Positions 26,919 to 35,381 of a stretch of DNA of 64,000 nt are shown here, in pieces. The notes under the pieces were generated by a model. That model was not told where the DNA came from, made no database searches, and saw only the letters and a list, made by a program, of their open reading frames with translations. Numbering within the stretch: the stretch's first letter is position 1; each line of letters starts with the position of its first letter. This DNA comes from Eubacteriaceae bacterium (GTDB lineage: Bacteria > Bacillota > Clostridia > Lachnospirales > Lachnospiraceae): NCBI GenBank assembly GCA_910574915.1, contig CAJTCR010000021.1, forward strand, positions 1 to 64,000. Direction: 5' to 3'. The translations under genes and the position numbers were made by a program.

Positions 26919-28860
26919 AAGGCCATATCGCAAACGGATTTACCGAAAAAAAGCAATGATATTATTGATACAGATTGTGAACCGCAACCTGGGCGACCAG
27001 GTGATCGCGGACAATACGCAGTATCTGGTCAGGCAGGCGCTTCCGCGCCTGTCCTGCCAGCATTATGTGTTGCAGCACTATGACATTCAGAGCGAGGATT
27101 TTGCGCTGGCAAGGCAGGCGGACATTATGATATTTGACGGCGGCGGGCTGATAAAATACCGCCAGGAGGAATTTCACAGGTTTGTCCCGGACTTGCTGGA
27201 TCTGGCGCAGGAATGCGGGATCCCGGTGTTTTTCAACAGTGTCGGCGTCGAAGGCTATGACGGCGATGACGCGCGCTGCGTAAGGCTTGCGCAGGCGTTA
27301 AATTATGACTGCGTCAAAGGCATCTCTGTCCGCGACGATTTGGAAACGCTGCGCAGGGATTATTTAAAGCCGGGCGGCAGCAAAGCTTTTTTTGCGGTCG
27401 ACCCGGCAGTTTTTACACCGCAGGCGTATGGGATCGAAAAGGATGCAAAAGCAAGTGTGATCGGGCTTGGAGTCGTGCGGCACCGTATTTTTGAAGATTA
27501 CGGCATCCCGCAGGTTACGCGCGAAGTCCAGTTGGAGCTGTGGCAGGGCATTGCGCAAAGGCTGGAGGAGTTAGGATACACCTGGCAGCTATTTGTAAAC
27601 GGGCTGCGCTCGGATTATGAGTTTGCGCTTGAGATCCTGCGGTATATGGGAAAAGAAGCACAGGCAGACCGTCTGCTCGCGCCAAGGCCGGTGGAAAGCA
27701 GCCAGCTCGTGCGCACAATCGCTTCCTATCAGGGAGTGATTGCCTGTAGGATGCACGCAAATATTATTGCCTATGCGCTTGGAATCTCAAGTGTCGGGCT
27801 TGTATGGAACGAGAAAATGGTGTTCTGGGGTGAGCGGATCGGCTGCCCAGAACGCTTTTTAACAAGTGAACAGTTCCAGCCACAGCGGATTGTACAGTGC
27901 CTATTAAGCAGCATGGAACAAGGGGTTGCCCCATGCTCGAAGGCGCTGAAAAACAGTGTGCAAAAGCCGTTAAAGCAGTTTATCCGCCGTTACGGAAGCG
28001 CCGCATGGAAAAATAACCGCAGCCTGCACTTAAAAAAGCCTTCTGGCTTTTCTAAACGCCTTGCAGCAGCCGCACTGGGCGGCATTGGCCTGCGCTATAC
28101 AAATATGAATACGCCAAAAGGACTGGCAAATGCGCTGGAAAATGGATTTACGCTGCTGGAAGCAGATCTTAGGCTGACAAACGAGAGCCAGCAGGAAGGC
28201 ACGCAGCCAAGGCTGGTCTGCGTAAACGGCTGGTCAAAGGGAACGCTGGAAAAGCTGGGCAAAGACCCGCAGCAGTATCCAAAAGGCATGGACTATGACA
28301 CTTTTATGAAGTGCAGGATGTACGGCAGCTATGAAACGATGGACGCTGTGCAGTTATTTGCCAGAATGCGGGAAGTGCCTGGCGCATGGAGGCTGATTTT
28401 GGATATCGGAAAGCCAAATAAGGATGCGCTTGCTGTGATGATCGAGCAGTTTCGCTCGCTTTGTACACAGAATTTCGACTGGGAGGCGCATTTGCTGCTG
28501 CGCCTGCAAAGCAAATACGATGTGGAGACGGTGCAGGAAGCCGGGCTTCCTGTACAGATCATGTACTATATCCCGCCAAAGCAGGTACGCGAAGAGAAAA
28601 AAATAACGCTGGACGCCATCGGAAAGTTCTGCAAAAAACGCAGGGTGACGTGGGTATCTATGCCGAAGGAAGCGCTGGATGACGAAGTGATGGCATATGT
28701 GAAAAAGCAAAAGCTTAAATGCTGCCTGTTTTCTTATAACCGGTATTCGGATGTGATGCGGGCGTTTGCTATGGGGGTAGACTGGGTGGCGACTTCTTAT
28801 TTGACGGTGAAGGAGTTAGAAGGGTGGTATGAAGGGGCGTATACGATTGTGATTCGATAG
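26911..28860 (+). CDS. Pyruvyl transferase-GDPD-like fusion protein
   Basis: A 649-residue two-part protein. Residues about 15-340 are of the polysaccharide pyruvyl transferase family (NRNLGDQVIADN, IMIFDGGGLIKY, IACRMHANIIAYALG). Residues about 390-649 look like a glycerophosphodiester phosphodiesterase TIM barrel (NTPKGLANALENGFTLLEAD, RLILDIGKPN, VDWVATSYLTVKEL). The usual GDPD His-Arg-Gly start is replaced by GIGLRYTN, so hydrolytic activity is doubtful. The start overlaps the upstream gene by 8 bp. I do not recall this fusion as a standard architecture. It may modify or trim a glycerophosphate-containing polymer. The gene ends just before palindrome pair 2. Confidence 0.75.
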   Translation: MFKRPYRKRIYRKKAMILLIQIVNRNLGDQVIADNTQYLVRQALPRLSCQHYVLQHYDIQSEDFALARQADIMIFDGGGLIKYRQEEFHRFVPDLLDLAQECGIPVFFNSVGVEGYDGDDARCVRLAQALNYDCVKGISVRDDLETLRRDYLKPGGSKAFFAVDPAVFTPQAYGIEKDAKASVIGLGVVRHRIFEDYGIPQVTREVQLELWQGIAQRLEELGYTWQLFVNGLRSDYEFALEILRYMGKEAQADRLLAPRPVESSQLVRTIASYQGVIACRMHANIIAYALGISSVGLVWNEKMVFWGERIGCPERFLTSEQFQPQRIVQCLLSSMEQGVAPCSKALKNSVQKPLKQFIRRYGSAAWKNNRSLHLKKPSGFSKRLAAAALGGIGLRYTNMNTPKGLANALENGFTLLEADLRLTNESQQEGTQPRLVCVNGWSKGTLEKLGKDPQQYPKGMDYDTFMKCRMYGSYETMDAVQLFARMREVPGAWRLILDIGKPNKDALAVMIEQFRSLCTQNFDWEAHLLLRLQSKYDVETVQEAGLPVQIMYYIPPKQVREEKKITLDAIGKFCKKRRVTWVSMPKEALDDEVMAYVKKQKLKCCLFSYNRYSDVMRAFAMGVDWVATSYLTVKELEGWYEGAYTIVIR

Positions 28861-28895
28861 TGGTATGTGTTGCTTTTTATTAATTCAGGAAGGAC

Positions 28896-29125
28896 GCCAG
28901 GAGAGGGGAGCGCCACACCCTGGCGGCGTCGATTCCAGAATGCTAAGAAGCCTTATGCCTTCTGCTGCCGCGCTGTGGCTGTGGACGGTCGCGGCACCTA
29001 GTTCGCTGCCTGCTGGCAGCTAAAGGTGCCGCTTGGCTGCGCCCCTGGTTGTTTTGCAGAAGGCAAAGGGCTTCTAACCATTCTTCCAAAGCCACCGCCA
29101 GGGTGTGGCGCTCCCCTCTCCTGGC
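28896..29125 (+). repeat. Palindromic element copy R3
   Basis: A 230-bp core, with its left flank beginning about 8 bp after the stop codon at 28860. It carries the most divergent outer word of the plus-oriented copies, GGGAGCGCCACACCC, perfectly complemented by GGGTGTGGCGCTCCC on the other arm. The inner arms AGAAGCCTTATGCCTTCT and AGAAGGCAAAGGGCTTCT are also largely complementary. Confidence 0.9.
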
Positions 29126-29286
29126 TGTGCTTTGTGAGTGTTACTAAAACGTTCATGTGGTTTGTTGGTATGAAAGCAACTGAGGTTGTGTTATTTCTGT
29201 AATGCTGTACTAGTTGAGCGTGCCAATTCCCTCTCCTAGAGCGAACAAACCATATCGAGCTTGTTTCGTAGCACTTACAAAGAGCA

Positions 29287-29516
29287 GCCGGGAGAGAGGA
29301 TGTGCCTCCCCTGGCGGCGGCTTTGGAGGAATGGTTAGAAGCCCTTAGTATTCTGCGGAGCAACCAGGGGCGCAGCCAAGCGGCACCTTTAGCTGCCAGC
29401 AGGCAGCGAACTAGGTGCCGCGACCGTCCACAGCCACAGCGTACCAGCAGGATACTTAGGGATTCTTAGCATTCTGGAACGGATGCCGCCAGGGGAGGCA
29501 CATCCTCTCTCCCGGC
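29287..29516 (-). repeat. Palindromic element copy R4
   Basis: A 230-bp core, opposite orientation to R3. Its right terminus is CTAGAGCGAACAAACC (from 29236), and its left flank ends at about 29571 near another CTAG. The outer word is GATGTGCCTCCC with GGGAGGCACATC. By eye it is closest to R10. Confidence 0.9.
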
Positions 29517-29644
29517 GTCCCTTCCTGTAAAAACACACCAAAGCAACTCAAATTTGTTTGCTGTAGTACTAGCGTCCCTCCATATAAAAGCAACACAAGC
29601 ATTCGCTCTAAAACCTGTCTTAAAAATCAAAGGATGATAAAAAA

Positions 29645-30805
29645 ATGGATATTAAATTAGTAGCCAGACAGTATGTAAAAATGGCAATACAAAATATGCT
29701 GCTTCCGCTTGTATACAACGCGGGCAGGCACAGGCAGATCGAAAAAGGGCTGGTTGTATTTGCAGATGCGCACCATGACAGCGTGCCGCCCAGCATGGAG
29801 CCGCTTGTGCGGGAGCTAAAGCGCAGAGGGTCGAAAAAGATCGTGGAGATCTACGACGATTATCAGAACATATCATTCGTGCGGCTTTTTTTTCGGATGA
29901 TCCATTTTATGAATGCTTATGCACGGGCGGAATATGTCGTGATCTGCGACAACTTTCTGCCGGTGGCTTCCTGCAAAAAGCGGGCGGAGACGACGGTTAT
30001 CCAGCTCTGGCATGGCTGCGGTGCGTTTAAAAAATTCGGATACGACACAAAGGGCGATATCCCGTCGTTTTATAAAGGAAACGTATTTCGCAACTATGAT
30101 ATCGTAACGGTCAGCGCGCCTGGATGTGCGCCGCATTTTCAGAGTGCGATGCGCCTGCCAAAGGAGGTCTTTTTGCCGCTTGGGGTGTGCAGGACGGATA
30201 AATATCTGAAAAAGTCCTATCAGAGAGCTTGCAGAGAGCGGTTTTTGCGCGTGCATCCAGACGCACGGGGGAAAAAGATCGTGCTCTGGGCGCCTACGTT
30301 TCGCGGATATCCGCAAGACCCGAAGCTGGAGCAGTATGAGGATTTGTTAAAAACACAGGAGCAGCTTCCTGACGATATGATGCTGATAATGAAAGTCCAC
30401 CCGCATCTGGCGAGAAAATACCCGTATGACAACAGCACGCTGACGACGGACGAGCTTCTTCCGGTGACCGACCTTTTGATTACGGATTATTCGTCAATTA
30501 TTTTTGAGTACAGCATTTATAAAAAACCGATGCTGTTTTATGCGCCGGATATGGAAGCATACGGGGTCGAACGCGGATTTTACCTGGACTATCAAACGCT
30601 GCCGGGTAAGATCGTGACCAGGCAGGAGGAGCTTGCAGGCGAGGTCAGGCGCGTGCTTGCGGACAGCAAAGCGGCGGCATGTGAAACAGAAGCATTTTAC
30701 GAGGCGTATATGTCGGCGTGTGACGGGAATGTAACAAAACGGCTTGCCGACCGAATGGAAGCAGGAAAGGAAGTGGCAAAAGAGGAATCGTATGGAAATC
30801 AATAA
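29645..30805 (+). CDS. CDP-glycerol/ribitol phosphotransferase
   Basis: A 386-residue member of the CDP-glycerol glycerophosphotransferase family with only the catalytic part. Marks are VIQLWHGCGAFKKFGYDTKG, LGVCRTDKYL, IVLWAPTFRGYPQD, MKVHPHL and LLITDYSSIIFEYSIYKKP. The compact size matches priming enzymes (TagB/TarB-like) that add the first unit to the lipid linker, but the role cannot be fixed by sequence. A basic helix at the N-terminus (residues 1-20) probably binds the membrane. The C-terminus overlaps the next start by 14 bp. It begins the four-gene block flanked by R4 and R5. Confidence 0.88.
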   Translation: MDIKLVARQYVKMAIQNMLLPLVYNAGRHRQIEKGLVVFADAHHDSVPPSMEPLVRELKRRGSKKIVEIYDDYQNISFVRLFFRMIHFMNAYARAEYVVICDNFLPVASCKKRAETTVIQLWHGCGAFKKFGYDTKGDIPSFYKGNVFRNYDIVTVSAPGCAPHFQSAMRLPKEVFLPLGVCRTDKYLKKSYQRACRERFLRVHPDARGKKIVLWAPTFRGYPQDPKLEQYEDLLKTQEQLPDDMMLIMKVHPHLARKYPYDNSTLTTDELLPVTDLLITDYSSIIFEYSIYKKPMLFYAPDMEAYGVERGFYLDYQTLPGKIVTRQEELAGEVRRVLADSKAAACETEAFYEAYMSACDGNVTKRLADRMEAGKEVAKEESYGNQ

Positions 30806-31520
30806 TGGAAATGAGAAAAAGAATGTATTTGGCGTAGTCCTTGCAGGCGGAGTCGGGGCGCGCATGGGAAATGTGGAAAAGCCAAAACAGTTTATGGAAG
30901 TGGCAGGAAAGCCGATTCTGGTGCTGGTGCTGGAAAAATTTGTAATTCATCCGGGATTTGACCAGGTGCTTGTATTATCGCCGAAGCAGTGGATGCGTTA
31001 TACAAAAGACCTGATCCAAAAGTATATTCCGATGAAGGAACGCATTGTAGTCCTTGAGGGCGGCAGTACGAGAAATGAGACGATTATGAATTCGATCCGG
31101 TATCTGGAGCAGCAGGAGCTGTTAGACGAGGAAACCGTGATTGTGACGCATGATTCGGTGCGCCCGTTTGTGACGCACCGCATTTTGGAAGAAAATATCC
31201 AGGCGGCACAGCAGTACGGCGCCTGTGATACGGTGATCCCGGCGACGGATACGATTGTGCAGAGCATCTCGCATACCGTGATCTCGGATATCCCGGATCG
31301 ATCGGTAATGTACCAAGGGCAGACGCCGCAGTCGTTTAAGGCAAAAAAGCTAAAGCAGGTCTACGAATCCCTGACACCGCAGGAAAAAGAGATTCTTACC
31401 GACGCGTGCAAGATTTTTGTAATCAAGGGCGAGGAAGTACGGCTCGTACAGGGAGAGGTTTCGAATATAAAGATAACGTACCCGTATGATTTGAAGGTGG
31501 CGGAGTCTTTGATCTGCTGA
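30792..31520 (+). CDS. tarI: Ribitol-5-phosphate cytidylyltransferase
   Basis: A 242-residue IspD/TarI-family protein with VFGVVLAGGVGARMGNVEKP, KQFMEVAGKPILV, VTHDSVRPFVTHRI, VMYQGQTPQSFKAKKL and NIKITYPYDLKVAE. The following gene encodes a TarJ-like reductase, so CDP-ribitol synthesis from ribulose-5-P is the likely role. ATG 30792 lies in the end of the upstream gene (14-bp overlap) with AGAGGAA before it. The longer open frame from 30744 is less likely. Confidence 0.88.
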   Translation: MEINNGNEKKNVFGVVLAGGVGARMGNVEKPKQFMEVAGKPILVLVLEKFVIHPGFDQVLVLSPKQWMRYTKDLIQKYIPMKERIVVLEGGSTRNETIMNSIRYLEQQELLDEETVIVTHDSVRPFVTHRILEENIQAAQQYGACDTVIPATDTIVQSISHTVISDIPDRSVMYQGQTPQSFKAKKLKQVYESLTPQEKEILTDACKIFVIKGEEVRLVQGEVSNIKITYPYDLKVAESLIC

Positions 31521-31558
31521 CAGCCGCCGCTGCATTTATTTATGGAAAAGGATGAACG

Positions 31559-32584
31559 ATGTTAAATACAGTATATCAGTTAAAGCGCCCGCGCCAGTTT
31601 GAGACGGTGTTTCATGAGATTGAACTAGACTATGAACATCTGATCGTGCGGCCGCTGCGCTTATCCATCTGCAACGCAGACCAGAGATATTACCAGGGAA
31701 CACGGGCAGAACAGATCCTGCGCGACAAGCTGCCGATGGCGCTGATCCATGAAGGCACAGGCAGTGTGGTTTATGATCCTGCGGGACAGTTTCGGGTAGG
31801 GGAAGAGGTCGTAATGATTCCAAACCTCCCAGTCGAACAGGATGCGTTTATTGCTGAAAATTACCTGCGCAGCTCTGGATTTCGCGCCAGCGGCACGGAC
31901 GGTTTTTTACAGGAATATATACAGACCACTGCCGACCGGGTAGTTCGCCTGCCGGATAAGATCCATCCGTCGGTAGCGGCATTTACAGAGCTTGTAAGCG
32001 TCAGCTACCATGCATTGCAGCGATGGCTGTGCACGGCGCACGCACGCAGAAAAGAAGCGGCTGTGTGGGGAGACGGCAATCTGGGATATATTACAGCGCT
32101 GCTGCTGCACGTGCTGTGCCCGGATACGAAAGTATATGTCGTCGGCGTTCATGAGGAGAAGTTAAGCTATTTTACATTTGCAGACGAGGTGTTTTTGGCA
32201 GCGCAGCTACCGCAGGATCTTGCATTTGACCATGCATTAGAGTGCGTAGGCGGTACGGGAGCGCAGTCTGCAATCAGCCAGATTATCGCGCACATCCGTC
32301 CAGAAGGTACGATTGGCTTGCTCGGCGTCTCCGAAGAGCTGGTGCCGCTTAATACACGCATGGTGCTGGAAAAAGGGCTGCGTATGATTGGCAGCAGCCG
32401 CAGCGGGCGTGCCGATTTCGAAGGCTTGATGGAGCTGTACCGTAGACATCCGCAGGTTTTGTCGTATCTGGAACATATTGTCGGAGAGGAATTTGTCGTT
32501 CGTGACAGCAGGGACATCCGCAATGCGTTTGAAGCAGATCTGCACAAATTAATGGGAAAAACAATAATGATCTGGGAAGAATAA
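31559..32584 (+). CDS. tarJ: Ribulose-5-phosphate reductase, TarJ-like
   Basis: A 341-residue medium-chain dehydrogenase. It shows a zinc-type N-terminal domain with RPLRLSICNADQRYYQG and ALIHEGTGSVVYDP, and the NAD(P) fold AAVWGDGNLGYITALLL. TarJ reduces ribulose-5-P to ribitol-5-P, which TarI activates to CDP-ribitol. The order TarI-TarJ-TarL-like is the standard set for poly(ribitol-phosphate) synthesis, which supports the call. GGAAAAGGATG precedes ATG 31559. Confidence 0.88.
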   Translation: MLNTVYQLKRPRQFETVFHEIELDYEHLIVRPLRLSICNADQRYYQGTRAEQILRDKLPMALIHEGTGSVVYDPAGQFRVGEEVVMIPNLPVEQDAFIAENYLRSSGFRASGTDGFLQEYIQTTADRVVRLPDKIHPSVAAFTELVSVSYHALQRWLCTAHARRKEAAVWGDGNLGYITALLLHVLCPDTKVYVVGVHEEKLSYFTFADEVFLAAQLPQDLAFDHALECVGGTGAQSAISQIIAHIRPEGTIGLLGVSEELVPLNTRMVLEKGLRMIGSSRSGRADFEGLMELYRRHPQVLSYLEHIVGEEFVVRDSRDIRNAFEADLHKLMGKTIMIWEE

Positions 32585-32604
32585 AAGATCAGGGGCTAGA
32601 TAAA

Positions 32605-33798
32605 ATGATGACCGTTAAAAAAATTAAAAAAGGAATTTCAGGCGCGGTAAAGTTTCTGACCTTTCGTGTCCTGTTTTGCGGAATTTACCGCCTTCATGCA
32701 GCAAAGCCGATACAGCAGGACAAAGTGCTGTTTGTAGAGGTCAGGGAGCCGTCGGTATCGAACAGCTTCCGTCTGCTGTATCAGAAAATAAAAAAAGAAG
32801 GAACGTACCGCATTCACACGCACTATCTGCGCAGCGGCTTTGTAAGCCGACTGGAATATTTAAGGCGCTGTACGGCGATGCTCAAAGACTTAGCAGACGC
32901 CAAGTATGTCTTTTTAAATGAAGGGTGCAATGTGATCGGCAGTATCCCTATGCGCAGCGAGACCATCCTGACACAGACCTGGCACGCCTGCGGGGCGTTT
33001 AAACGGTTTGGATTCAGTACGGCGGAGTTAAAATATGGAGAAACGGCGGAGGAAATGCGCAAATATCCGTATTATGGCAATACGACTTACGTGACCTTGT
33101 CAAGCCCGGATATTGCATGGGCTTATGAAGAGGCGATGATGCTGCAAGACCGCAGAGAATGCTTTCGGGCAACCGGGGTCAGCCGTACGGACGTCTTTTT
33201 TCAAAAGCGGTTTTTGCAGGCGGCAAACGCGCATTTTGCACAGTGCGTGCCTTTTGCGGGGGACAGGAAAGTGCTGCTCTATGCGCCGACATTCCGCGGA
33301 CACGCAAAAGAAGCGGCATCGCCCGACAAGCTGGACATCCAGAAGCTGAAACAGGCGCTTGGGCAGGATTATGTGCTTGTCTGCAAGCATCATCCGTTTG
33401 TCAGCCATCCGCCAGTGATTCCGCCTGACTGCGCGGATTTTGCAAAGGATGTGACAAAAGAGCTTTCGATTGACGAGCTGCTTTGTGTAAGTGATATATG
33501 CATTTCGGACTATTCGTCTTTGGTGTTTGAATATTCGCTGTTTGAAAAGCCGATGCTTTTTTATGCATATGACCTGGAAGACTATTTTGACTGGCGGGGA
33601 TTTTACTATGATTATCATGAGCTTGCGCCGGGGCCGGTTGTACGGACGAATGAAGAGCTGATTGAAAAGATCCGCGAACTGGAAACCTGCTTTGACCCGC
33701 AGCGGATCCGGGAGTTCCGGCAGAGATTTATGGCATCGTGTGATGGGAAGGCGACGGAGCGTATTATGAGGATGGTGTTTTGCTCGGATGAATCTTAG
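32605..33798 (+). CDS. CDP-ribitol/glycerol phosphotransferase (TarL-like)
   Basis: A 397-residue CDP-polyol phosphotransferase. Family motifs are LTQTWHACGAFKRFGFSTAE, VLLYAPTFRGHAKE, CKHHPFV and ICISDYSSLVFEYSLFEKP. The N-terminus is basic and amphipathic (KKIKKGISGAVKFLTFRV), as expected for membrane association. By order it is the best candidate for the ribitol-phosphate polymerase using CDP-ribitol from TarI/TarJ. It starts 20 bp after tarJ (ATGATG at 32605). The gene stops right before the third palindrome pair. Confidence 0.87.
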   Translation: MMTVKKIKKGISGAVKFLTFRVLFCGIYRLHAAKPIQQDKVLFVEVREPSVSNSFRLLYQKIKKEGTYRIHTHYLRSGFVSRLEYLRRCTAMLKDLADAKYVFLNEGCNVIGSIPMRSETILTQTWHACGAFKRFGFSTAELKYGETAEEMRKYPYYGNTTYVTLSSPDIAWAYEEAMMLQDRRECFRATGVSRTDVFFQKRFLQAANAHFAQCVPFAGDRKVLLYAPTFRGHAKEAASPDKLDIQKLKQALGQDYVLVCKHHPFVSHPPVIPPDCADFAKDVTKELSIDELLCVSDICISDYSSLVFEYSLFEKPMLFYAYDLEDYFDWRGFYYDYHELAPGPVVRTNEELIEKIRELETCFDPQRIREFRQRFMASCDGKATERIMRMVFCSDES

Positions 33799-33840
33799 GG
33801 GGCTTTTGAGGTGTTTTGGTAAGTTTTTACAGGAAGGGAC

Positions 33841-34070
33841 GCCGGGAAAGAGGATGTGCCTCCCCTGGCTGCGTCCGTTCCAGAATGCTAAGAAGCCCTA
33901 AGTATTCTGCTGGGACGCTGTGGCTGTGGACGGTCGCGCCACCTAGTTCGCTGCCTGCTGGCAGCTAAAGGTGGCGCTTGGCTGCGCCCCTAGTTGTTTT
34001 GCAGAATACTAAGGGCTTCTAAGCATTTTTCCAAAGCCGCAGCCAGGGGAGGCACATCCTCTCTCCCGGC
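33841..34070 (+). repeat. Palindromic element copy R5
   Basis: A 230-bp core. The outer word is GATGTGCCTCCC/GGGAGGCACATC. Its central stem reads GCGCCACCT/AGGTGGCGC where the other copies read GCGGCACCT/AGGTGCCGC. Both partners changed, so pairing is kept. The right end reaches CTAG at 34123-34126. Confidence 0.9.
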
Positions 34071-34126
34071 TGCTTTTCGTAAGTGCTACAAAACAAGCTC
34101 AATATGGTTTGGGTTGTTCGTTCTAG

Positions 34127-34290
34127 TCCGCTGCCGGCAACTAAAGGTGGCGCTTGGCTTTGTCCCTGGTGTCTCCGCAGAAGACAAAGGGCTTCTAAGC
34201 ATTCTTTCAAAGCCGCCAAGGAGAGTCAAGCCCTACACCCGGCTGCTTTTCGTAAGTGCTACAAGAAAGAACAGTACAAAGTGCAATGTG
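34127..34290 (+). repeat. Half copy of palindromic element
   Basis: From the central stem rightward the element is repeated once more (CTAAAGGTGGCGC, AAGGGCTTCTAAGCATTCTT, CCCGGCTGCTTTTCGTAAG) without a left arm. Its outer word is mutated (GAGTCAAGCCCTACA). It looks like a deletion remnant or a failed duplication. Confidence 0.75.
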
Positions 34291-34364
34291 TATTGCTGAC
34301 AGCATCGTGTTTGGGGGCACTACTTTACTGTAGAATCGTCATTTATTTATCACTTGGAAGAAAC

Positions 34365-34595
34365 AGCCGGAGGAAGGGATGCGGGGCTGGCTTTCTGTGA
34401 CGTTGGAAAAATGTTAGGAGCTCTTAGCATCCTGCAAAACAACCAGGGGCGCAGCCAAGCGGCACCTTTAGCTGCCAGCAGGCAGCGAACTAGGTGCCGC
34501 GACCGTCCACAGCCACAGCTTGGCAGCAGGATGCTTAGAGCTCCTTACATTTTGGAAAAGGAACAGAAAGCCAGCCCCGCATCCCTTCCTCCGGC
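34365..34595 (-). repeat. Palindromic element copy R6
   Basis: A 231-bp core, opposite orientation to R5. The outer word GGGATGCGGGGCTGGC and its partner GCCAGCCCCGCATCCC share almost nothing with the other copies, yet pair completely. The inner arms AGGAGCTCTTAGCATCCTG and CAGGATGCTTAGAGCTCCT are also a private, matched pair. Confidence 0.9.
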
Positions 34596-34719
34596 GTCCC
34601 TCCCATCAAACAAACCCACCACAAAACATTCAAATTTCCAATACAACAAAACAAAATAAACTACTTTTGAAAAACAACATACATCGTAAAAGAGTAAACG
34701 CCAATCCCTAAAAAAACCT

Positions 34720-34832
34720 CGAAAAAACAAGCATATTGTATTTTTTTAGATACAATAGTAGTCGATGTACAAACGTAAGTTCTGACAAAAAAATATGTAT
34801 CTTTGAAAAAACATTCAAAATATGTGTAAAAT
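34720..34832 (+). promoter_or_regulatory. blaI-blaR promoter with candidate BlaI sites
   Basis: TTGAAA (34803-34808) and TAAAAT (34827-34832) are 18 bp apart, about 170 bp upstream of the blaI-like gene. Upstream lie ATTGTAT...ATACAAT (a 7-bp inverted pair near 34736-34757) and TACAAACGTA, close to the TACA-N2-TGTA core bound by BlaI/MecI repressors. Autoregulation is therefore likely. The exact operator is inferred. Confidence 0.5.
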
Positions 34833-35000
34833 ACTCTTGTTTTCTCGCTTTTTTTCAGCTATACTAAGAACACAAAATCGGTTATATTTTTGAAAATAGC
34901 TAAACACGCTTATGCGCTTTAAAACTATAGCCACAAATAAATGTTGAAAGCAACCAGCAAGTGTAGTAGGTTATTGCTAAGGTTGAGAAAGGATGGAGGT

Positions 35001-35381
35001 ATGAGAGCAAAGGAAATTACAGATTGTGAAAAGGTTGTCATGAAATGTGTATGGGACAGTCCGCATGAATTATCGATGCAGGAGATTACAGAAATGGTCA
35101 ATTCACAACATGGCAAAAACTGGAAGACGCAAACAGTATCAACATTCCTTGCACGACTTGTGAAAAAAGATTATTTAAAGATGTATCGGAAAGGAAGATG
35201 TTTCTATTATCAGCCATTAGTTGACAAAGAAGAATACAAAGACGATGTATTGAAAGATTACGTTCAGTTTTGGAACGGAGGCAGTATGTCTGCGTTTGTA
35301 TGTGGATTGTTTGGTAAGAAAGATATGCTGAGCGAATCAGAGCGAAAGGAACTAAAGAAAAAAATTGATGATTTTGATTAA
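35001..35381 (+). CDS. BlaI/MecI-family repressor
   Basis: A 126-residue winged-helix repressor of the penicillinase-repressor family. Marks are EITDCEKVVMKCVWDSPHEL at the start, the recognition helix region KTQTVSTFLARLVKKDYL, and a C-terminal dimerisation helix bundle. The partner M56 peptidase gene overlaps its 3' end by 17 bp, the normal blaI-blaR order. Such pairs sense cell-wall stress. ATG 35001 with AAAGGA upstream is used rather than the earlier in-frame ATG at 34941. No beta-lactamase gene is nearby, so the regulon is elsewhere. Confidence 0.9.
   Translation: MRAKEITDCEKVVMKCVWDSPHELSMQEITEMVNSQHGKNWKTQTVSTFLARLVKKDYLKMYRKGRCFYYQPLVDKEEYKDDVLKDYVQFWNGGSMSAFVCGLFGKKDMLSESERKELKKKIDDFD

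Noticed and set aside
33994-34659. Small open frames inside the palindromic elements as genes
   Set aside because: They recur in the same frames of each copy, occur on both strands, lack ribosome sites and change with the arm words, so they are by-products of the repeat.
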